In this document: positions 57,201-64,000 of the stretch, piece by piece
Position numbering within the stretch: the first letter of the stretch is position 1
How the letters are laid out: every line of letters starts with the position of its first letter
NCBI GenBank assembly: GCA_963576765.1
Contig: OY755208.1
Location: 28,674,551 to 28,738,550, forward strand
Source of the DNA: Draba incana
Taxonomy: Eukaryota; Streptophyta; Magnoliopsida; Brassicales; Brassicaceae
DNA length: 64,000 nucleotides
Direction of reading: 5' to 3'
Position numbers and translations under genes: made by a program
Notes under the pieces: model-generated
Seen by the model: the letters and a program-made list of their open reading frames with translations, nothing else
Told to the model about the DNA's origin: nothing
Databases searched by the model: none

Positions 57201-60174
57201 TTAACAATCTCTCATACTCATCTGCGCTGTGCTGCAATACAAAATAGTACAGCACATAAACCCAAGCCATGGAGATCTATATAGCACCTATTCGAAATAT
57301 TTTCAGTTTTTGCTAGTAAACACATTTCCATATAAACCCAACTCAGTTGATAATTCAAGAAACTAATGATTTAATACATTTAAACTCCAACACACCATAG
57401 ACATAAAATAACGATAAAAGCTACGAAACTCTGCTGCTGAAGCAACTGTAAATACCTTAGATCCATGGACAACAACTCTGAAACTCTGTGATGAACTTTT
57501 GTAAAGCTGATCAAACTTTTCTCGCCAACTCGCTGCTTCATTGTCCTTCTGGACAGGTTCGGCAAAAACAAGTTTTCCTATAGACAAAATTATCCAGAGT
57601 AAAGTCCAAAACCAATTTCACTGAAATCGTAGAGTTCACTGGTATTTTTTACTCGCCTAGATTCTTGTAAATTTCTTCGCACTCATCTAGTGTCTTAAGC
57701 TGGACTCCAAGGGCAATAGCTAACATTCCACCCGTTGATGTGCCGCATATAAGGTCAAACAGTTCATGTATACGTTTGCCACTTCCCCTCTCAATTTCTT
57801 TAAGAATCTGCACCGTAGCAAGACCTTTCATCCCACCTCCATCCATGGTGAGTATTCTCAGTCCTTTTTTCGGTACTTGCCTACCTTTTATGGCACGTCG
57901 AAGAATTTCATTTTCTCCTGTCAACAGACAAAATATGAAGCTCAATATCATATCAAACAAAAAGGAAAACTTCATTCACGAGAAACACACCAAGAATCGC
58001 CAAAGCTCGAGCTGCAGCTTTATTGACACGTGGTTCTGGCGTGACAGTTAGCCGCATTAGTAATTCCCTCAAACTCTCCGAAGTAACCAGAATACGACGA
58101 TTTTCAAAACAGAAGGCCAAATTCCCAACAGCTAGTAAGGCTTGCCTTTGAACCTAAGAAACGAGTCAAAACAACTGGTGACTTTCTTATCATAGGACCA
58201 AAAAAGGAGTGTGGTTATCTTACTTCAGGAGTCTTATGGGCACACAAGGATTTTAAAGCTTTTAGCATATCCTTGGTGAGCATTTTTTTAGAAACGGGAT
58301 CAGATACAAATGCTAAGGCTACCACAACTTGTAGCACGGATATCACTTTTTTGGGGGCAGAAGATTTCAACACGGTTTCAATTGGCTTCATTATATCACA
58401 CTTCATCAGTTGCAATGCTACTCCAACCTCCCGAGCAAGAGATGATAAAGCAACACATGCTTGCTCAACCTATTAGTACACAATGTTGCGGTGATGGTTT
58501 CCAAAAGAAAGTTGAACTAAATTCCCAGCCATGTTAGAGAGAACAAGTAACATACCACATGGCGATTGTCACTAGTTATCATACTTATAAGTTGCCGCAC
58601 TGCATTTTCGTCTTTACCAATGACAGCACGATTTTCTTCATCTTGTATTATTTTCACCAATGCAGATGCTAGAAGAGGATGATGACAAGACGAAGAACGG
58701 AATATAAGAGGAGAGAAGGCGCTTAACTTGTTCTTCGACGCCCCAAAATAGGAACTGTTTTCCGTCTGGTATAATGGAAACACACAGAAAAGCAAATCTT
58801 CAGCATACAAAATTTAGTTTATCTCTACGATGAAAATATAGCCAGACAGCTCTTATCAGTAAGTTTTCTTCTTACCTCTATTTGTACATTTACTGATCTC
58901 AGATTTTCATCTGCCACAATCCTGATATTTGCGAGAGACAAGTGGCGAAGCTGGTGCAAGGGCAAAATTTCTGGAAGGAATTCAAGGGGATTACCAAAAA
59001 GCTTCAGTACCCGTAGCGCAGACATAGCCCTGCAGTTTAGTGAATAAACAAATAAGCCCCTTAACAAATAAATATAGTGGAGAACGAAATGAACTAAACA
59101 TTATGTCACTTCACTGAACGATGACCTGAAATCAAGAAGAGGCCGAACGAGCTTATTGTGTTCCAACGACAATTCCACAAGTCCTACACATTGTCTTAGT
59201 TCCACTGCCCAAGAGTTGCTACCCAAAATCAGATATGCCAAACAAATCATTCGAAGAGCTCAACATTCTACTGGCATGACTGGTTATGAGGTTTTAGCTT
59301 ACCCGGAACAGAAGTGAGCATGTTATTATCAACTCTGAGTACTTTGAGGTTCTTCAGCCGGCTTAGCTCAGGTGGCAAAACTGACAGTTTATTGTTCTCA
59401 ATGCATAACTTCTCAAGAAGAGGCAACCCAGTCAATTCAACCGGCATAACCTGCCCAAGCCAACCAAGATGAAACAACATAACCCCAATTCCAAAGATAT
59501 CACATTCAAAGCTTATAACTTATAATAAAACCAACTCAGATCCTTCACTAGCTAAAATGGAGATATGCACAATTCTTAATCAAATTTGAAGATTTTCACA
59601 AATTTCTTCTTAATTCGAGAAAAGTTTCAAAACTCACCAATAAACCACAACCGGATAGACTAATCGAGGTCACAGTCTTCCAATGCTCCCCACATGAAGA
59701 AACACCGTCGACCACCGACACGGGCACCGCCGGAGGCGTCACATCCGAACGCATCAGCCTAGTCAAAACGCCGATACCGTCGCTCTGTTGACCAGACCCA
59801 GCAGCTTTCATCAATGTAACCGCACGCAATGTCTCTCTACGCTTCTCAACTCTCATTACTAACACTACATTCCTTCCTACTTCATCCTCACCATCATTTC
59901 CCCTCAATTCGACCACCACCGTGTCCTGCGGCACCGGAAGAGCCACCATAAGCTGCGATTGCAGTCTCAATGCAACCTGATCCTCCGCATTCTCTGCCGT
60001 CCAATCCAAATCTATCCGAAACCCTAATTCCGGATCCTGCATAGAAGACGATCTCGGAGATCCCAACGAAGACGAAGACGATCGATTAATGTCGTCATTT
60101 AGATCATCCGCACCGTAGCTTAGACTTAGTCGGAAATTCTCCGATGACCGCTTCCACCCTAATCCCCACGACAT
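54276..60174 (-). CDS. PLA1: Patatin-related phospholipase A with LRR and armadillo-like repeats, pPLA-I-like
   Basis: Acyl hydrolase on phospholipids and galactolipids (At1g61850-like; in Arabidopsis tied to basal jasmonate and defence). Eighteen exons join in frame to about 1340 residues: 59638-60174, 59303-59450, 59126-59204, 58876-59029, 58556-58765, 58224-58469, 57991-58153, 57657-57917, 57456-57577, 57070-57231, 56758-56953, 56537-56673, 56293-56431, 55952-56158, 55386-55860, 55084-55300, 54876-54965, 54276-54755. LRRs (LKNLKVLRVDNN) are followed by armadillo-like helices and the patatin domain from about residue 530: oxyanion loop DGGGMKG, nucleophile Ser about 573 in GTSTG, Asp about 766 in DGA. 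The C-terminus is acidic. Intron 8 uses a GC donor; the rest are GT-AG. The gene appears intact. Confidence 0.93.
55015..55082. repeat. Perfect 34-bp tandem duplication at a splice donor
   Basis: Two exact adjacent copies (55015-55048 and 55049-55082) beginning ATTCTCCAGAAGGTGGGAGA. The right copy ends inside the donor of exon 16 of the phospholipase gene (minus strand GTAAGC). Confidence 0.93.
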
Positions 60175-60627
60175 ACCGACAATCTCCGAGCGCCGGCGAA
60201 ACCACTCCCGGCGAAACCACGACCGTTCGTTATCGTGGATCAGCTAATGGAGCATTGGCGAAAAAGGAGATTTAGAATTAGAACAATTAAACAAAAAAAA
60301 GAGTAATTAGATTATTACTCCAACAAGTGATTAGTTTAATGGCGGTAATTACGAATTAGTATGAGTTAACATGAAAGTTGAAACATTATCGATGAGGATT
60401 GATGTATACAAATAAACTAGTACCTGAAATATTTTGTGAGGATGATTTATAAACCATATAAATGTAAAAGATATCTATATTTTTCAATCACTGAATATAG
60501 TATTTTGAATAAAAAAAGTTTCTCATGAAGTTTACGGGAAAAGGGGTAGGGTTTGTCATGAGTTTGAACAAAACTTAGTCAATTTCAAAGAATACTTCTA
60601 ACTAAAGTTATATTTATTTGTATAGAT
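60175..60627. promoter_or_regulatory. Promoter and leader region of the phospholipase gene
   Basis: Upstream sequence of the minus-strand gene starting at 60174. The proximal 70 bases are GC richer, as in the first exon. No specific element could be assigned. Confidence 0.4.
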
Positions 60628-60696
60628 TTGGTTGTTTGGAACAATTCTTTGTCACATTCAAAGTGGAAATGTTTCTATAATGCAATCAACATTCTA

Positions 60697-61176
60697 AGGA
60701 GCCCGGATGGTGAGTGGTGTAGTGGTTTTGCTTTGAATATCGGACGATGCTCAGCACCTCTAGCAGAGTTATGGGGCGTGTATTATGGTTTGTGTCTCGC
60801 TTGGGAGAAGCATATGGAGTGGCTGGAACTCGAAGTAGATTCGAAGGTGGTCGTGGACTTTTTGTTGACAGGGATTGGTGATTCGCATCCGCTGTCCTTC
60901 CTGGTACGCTTGTGCCATGGCTTTTTATCAAAGGACTGGAATGTCCGAGTATCTCACGTGTATAGGGAGGCTAACCGTCTCGCGGATGGGTTAGCTAACT
61001 ATGCTTTTTCTTTGCCTTTGGGTTTGCATGTTTTTGATTATGTTCCTTCGGATGTTGCTTTGATTTTGTCGGACGATGTTTCAGGACAAACTCGAGCACG
61101 ACGAGTACTTGTGTAATTTTTGTTTATGAATAAAAAACCGGGAGCTTCGCCCCCGGGGAAGTACCAAAAAAAAAAA
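60697..61176 (+). mobile_element. Short 5'-truncated LINE insertion with 17-bp target duplication
   Basis: ATGCAATCAACATTCTA stands before (60680-60696) and after (61177-61193) the insertion. The body encodes a RNase H-type domain: LRSPDGEW, FALNIGRCSAPLAELWGVYY, LELEVDSKVVVDFL, VSHVYREANRLADGLANYA, ending RARRVLV. It is open for about 140 codons but lacks a genuine start; the frame upstream of 60697 is host sequence. The 3' end has AATAAAAAACCGGGAGC, a GC stem-loop near 61138-61160 and a poly-A tail. Confidence 0.92.
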
Positions 61177-61193
61177 ATGCAATCAACATTCTA

Positions 61194-61710
61194 GACCATG
61201 TGTATGAATTAAATAAGTCTTTTCTAGACAAAACAACTTTCTCAAAACACATCGACCAATTCCAAACATTAGGACCACCATTTCTTTTCAAAATTTTATT
61301 CTTGTTTTAAAAAGAAGAAAATGTATTTCCTTTTTTTTTTTTTATCACCTATGTGGCCCTATATATGCATATATCAAAATAAATGTCAAAACATATGACA
61401 TGGTTAAAAAATTTAAATGAAGGGAAATATAGCAAACGACTTTGATTAAAATATAAATTTAAAATCGTTATCTTGATTTCTAAGATATACTAATCAGAAT
61501 ATTGTTAATATTGATTATGCCAAATTATGAAAACTCTCATATACGACACAAAAGCAATGAGTTCAAGACCTGTGGTTTTAAACGTCTCCAAAGTTACTAA
61601 ATACCATTTACCCTCACATGTACGTCAAAAAGTTAATATTCTCATCTAATTTCCCCTAAAATTAATGCATGGCCCAATAACAAGCTTGGAAGGTTAGAAA
61701 ACTCATGGTG
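61194..61710. other. Intergenic stretch, nothing recognised
   Basis: AT-rich, with a poly-T run near 61330. No frame, RNA or repeat was identified before the LTR-like end at about 61711. Confidence 0.5.
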
Positions 61711-61868
61711 TCAAGAAGCCTATTTTGGTATGAAAGGTTTCTTGTTTATTAATATGTTAAGGCGTAGCCTTATATACATAATCGGTTTAGCCTAGTTACA
61801 AAGATATAATTTACCAACTAAACCGCACTTATCTTCTAATTACATATCGGTCCATACAAAGTTTAATA
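61711..61868 (-). repeat. Probable 3' LTR (or its start) of the Copia element
   Basis: On the minus strand, beyond the G-run, the sequence has TATGTATATAAGG (TATA-like), ATTAATAAACAAG (poly-A-signal-like) and ends at a TTGACA, which fits an LTR ending in CA. Its first bases (TATTAAAC) lack the usual TG. The partner LTR is outside the window, so limits cannot be checked. Confidence 0.5.
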
Positions 61869-61885
61869 CCCCCCCCCCCCCCCCC
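61869..61885. repeat. C17 homopolymer at the polypurine tract position
   Basis: Seventeen consecutive C (G on the element strand) lie directly between the Copia coding end and the LTR-like sequence, where a polypurine tract is expected. Confidence 0.85.
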
Positions 61886-64000
61886 AAGTTGGAGTATGGA
61901 GGTCACAAATACCCAACTTGCGTCGAAAAACCTCAAACTCTCGACCACCAAGCGCCTTCGTTAGTATATCCGCTAGTTGAGTAGAAGTAGAAGTAGAAAC
62001 ATGTTTAGTAGAAATCACACCTCAAACAATCTCATCCTTAATGAAATGACAATCATTTTCAATACGCTTTGTTCTTTCGTGGAACACCGGATTAGCACTA
62101 AGATGAATCGCCGAGAGACTATCACAATGTAATGGAATAGGATACGAACAATCAACATCCAACGTTTGAAGAACTTCTCGTAACCATAGGAATTCACACA
62201 CAGTATCCGACATTGATCTATACTCCGCTTCAGCCGAAGAACGTGAAACCCGGTTCTGCATCTGTGATTTCCAAGATATAGGGGAAGGGAACCTCCCAAT
62301 TGTATAAACCATGCTGTCAACGAGCGGTGAGTTAAGAGACAACCCGACCAGTCCGAATCACACCACACGGACAAGCGTAAATCTGAATTTGCACGCAAGA
62401 GAATACCTTGTCCCGGATTACCTTTCAAGTATCGAACTACTCGCAACGCAGCCTCCCAATGATCTTGCTTAGGGTTATGCATAAACTGTGACAAGATATG
62501 AATAGCATATGATAACTCAGGTCTTGTAACTCCAAGATAGATTAAACGACCAACCAAACGACGGTAGTAAGACGGATCAGGAAGAGGATCACCCGTAGGT
62601 CGACCAAGCGTATGATCTTGTTCAATAGGATGAGACACCGGTTTAGCACCAAGGAGACCATTCTCAGAAATATTATCCAGTGCATATTTCCGTTGACATA
62701 AATACATTCCAGACAAGCTCCGTGCAACCTCAATACCAAGAAAATATTTTAAAATCCCAAGGTCTTTCATCCGAAAAAACGTGCTTAAATAGATTTTAAA
62801 CGCATTAATAACAGCCAAAGAACTCCCAGTGATAATAAGATCATCGACGTAAACCAAGATATAAATGCGTGTTTCACCATCGGAAAAAGTAAACAAAGAA
62901 AAGTCTTTAAGACTTTGTTTAAACCCGTAATCCTTGAGAGCGGCATATAATTTTGCAAACCAACACCGTGGAGCTTGTTTAAGACCATAAAGCGATTTAT
63001 GTAACCTACACACTTGAGATTTATCGTCAGTTCAGAAACCCGGAGGAAGTCGAATATACACCTCTTCTTCAGAATCCCCATGCAAAAATGCATTGTGAAC
63101 GTCCATTAGATGGACCTCCCAATCACGAGCGACTGCCACGTCCAAGAAAACACATACCGTAGTCATCTTACAAACCGGTGCGAACATCTCATTGTAATCC
63201 AAACCCTCCGTTTGATTATTACCAAGAACCACCAGTTTCGCCTTATACCGTTCCAAAGAACCATCCGATCTATATTTTATAGTGAACACCCACTTGCAGC
63301 CTAATGCCTTCTTTCCTGGTGGTAATTGTCCAACAGTCCAAGTATTACTCTCTTGAAGAGCATCCATTTCTCCTCCAATAGCACAACGCCAATTCTCATC
63401 ACCTTCTGCCTCTGCAAATGTTCTCAGTATCACTCCCGCCGTAAGTGCAGCAAGAAATGCTTGATGATGAGGTGAAAATTGAGAGGAGTTCACATAATCA
63501 TCAATTGGATACCATGTAGAATCTATAAAATCACTGTCGGAGCCAATATGAGTCGTATTAGTGACATAGTCTTGTAATTTTGTAGATTTGAATTTTTGAC
63601 GACATCCTTTAACCATTGGTTCCACTTGATCATCAGGTTGTTCTACTTGAAGAATAGGTAAGGAAGAACCCGAAGGAGGAGATGAATCAATAATAGGAGT
63701 TAGTGAAGGAGAATCCAAAGTCGTAGGAGATGTAACCTCATCTTGAGTTGCATCAGTAGCAGATGAGATCATAGTGACCGGAGACGAATCCGGAATTAAC
63801 GCGTCTAGTTCAGGTGTTGAATCACTAGAATTAAAATGATCCACTGGAACCGTAACCGGAGGACCACCGGTTTGAGAAACTGGTTGGAAACCAAGATACT
63901 CATCTTCGATATCATAATTACGTAATGATGAAGGCAAAGTAGTATTCGGTGACATAGATGCACGATCATTGAGTGTGGCATAAGGAAACTCATTTTCAAT
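61886..64000 (-). mobile_element. Ty1/Copia retrotransposon, 3' part, running off the right edge
   Basis: Contains the reverse transcriptase and RNase H regions followed by a G-run and an LTR-like sequence. Gag, protease and integrase are not present inside the window. The element is decayed. Confidence 0.9.
61900..63955 (-). pseudogene. Copia pol remnant: reverse transcriptase and RNase H
   Basis: From 63955 downward: a Ser/Pro-rich linker, then the Copia reverse transcriptase: MDALQESNTWTVGQLPPGKK, LGCKWVFTIKY, APVCKMTTV, DVHNAFLHGD. A stop at 63032-63034 (after LPPGF) interrupts it. The frame goes on with LHKSLYGLKQAPRCW, the catalytic YVDDLIITG, LVGRLIYLGVTRPELSYA and DSDWSG. A frameshift near 62340 moves the RNase H end (SRSSAEAEYRSM, FHERTKRIENDCHFIKDEIV) into another frame, and a further TGA precedes the end near the STQLADILTKAL motif (about 61965). 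In intact elements this is the polymerase part of Pol. Confidence 0.9.

Noticed and set aside
60628..60696. Start of the RNase H-like frame as a host gene
   Set aside because: The LINE begins at 60697, shown by the 17-base duplication; upstream codons are host DNA fused by chance.
1..64000. A novel multi-gene defence or biosynthetic system
   Set aside because: The intact genes belong to unrelated, known families with conserved positions; everything else is transposon or pseudogene.

Overview
This is a plant nuclear window from a crucifer (Brassicaceae). The evidence is AT-rich intergenic DNA, GT-AG introns, dense MITEs, LINEs and Helitrons, and single-copy genes that I recognise, from memory of the families, as orthologues of Arabidopsis thaliana chromosome 1 genes. 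No CRISPR array, operon or prokaryotic feature is present. Gene names rest on remembered protein similarity and were not searched.

Layout. 1-13.8 kb is gene-poor and built of nested transposons: a decayed Harbinger element split by a 5.4-kb LINE, two hAT-type elements with 8-bp target duplications, Harbinger-type MITEs and a SINE candidate. 14.1-19.2 kb (+) is an intact seven-exon MATE transporter (DTX36-like) whose second intron has collected several elements. 20.7-24.0 kb (-) is an intact nine-exon HSP70/HSP110-type gene (HSP70-16-like). 26.5 kb (-) is a small conserved unknown. 29.5-31.2 kb (-) is a DC1 (C1-like zinc finger) protein, followed by a truncated LINE, a Helitron and an aspartic-protease pseudogene. 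35.9-39.2 kb (-) is an RBP45B-like gene with three RRMs; 39.4 kb is tRNA-Trp(CCA); 39.7-40.9 kb (+) is an intact PPR gene.

41-54 kb is an F-box cluster. A tail-to-tail PPR/F-box module has been copied in tandem; one F-box copy is intact (45.6-46.7 kb), three are broken, and two PPR 3' relics remain. One broken copy carries a GC-rich solo LTR with a 5-bp target duplication. 54.3-60.2 kb (-) is an 18-exon LRR/ARM/patatin phospholipase (pPLA-I-like) whose exons join in frame. A short LINE insertion and the 3' part of a decayed Copia element (running off the right edge) close the window.

The order MATE, HSP70-16, small unknown, RBP45B, tRNA-Trp, PPR, F-box matches the At1g11620-At1g11670 interval as I remember it. 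The phospholipase corresponds to At1g61850, in the paralogous block of that chromosome. The genes are not functionally linked. I found no undescribed multi-gene system; the most notable signals are the PPR/F-box module amplification, the GC-rich LTR with 28-bp repeats, the hAT elements with short-motif arrays, and a perfect 26-bp inverted repeat at 19.6 kb.
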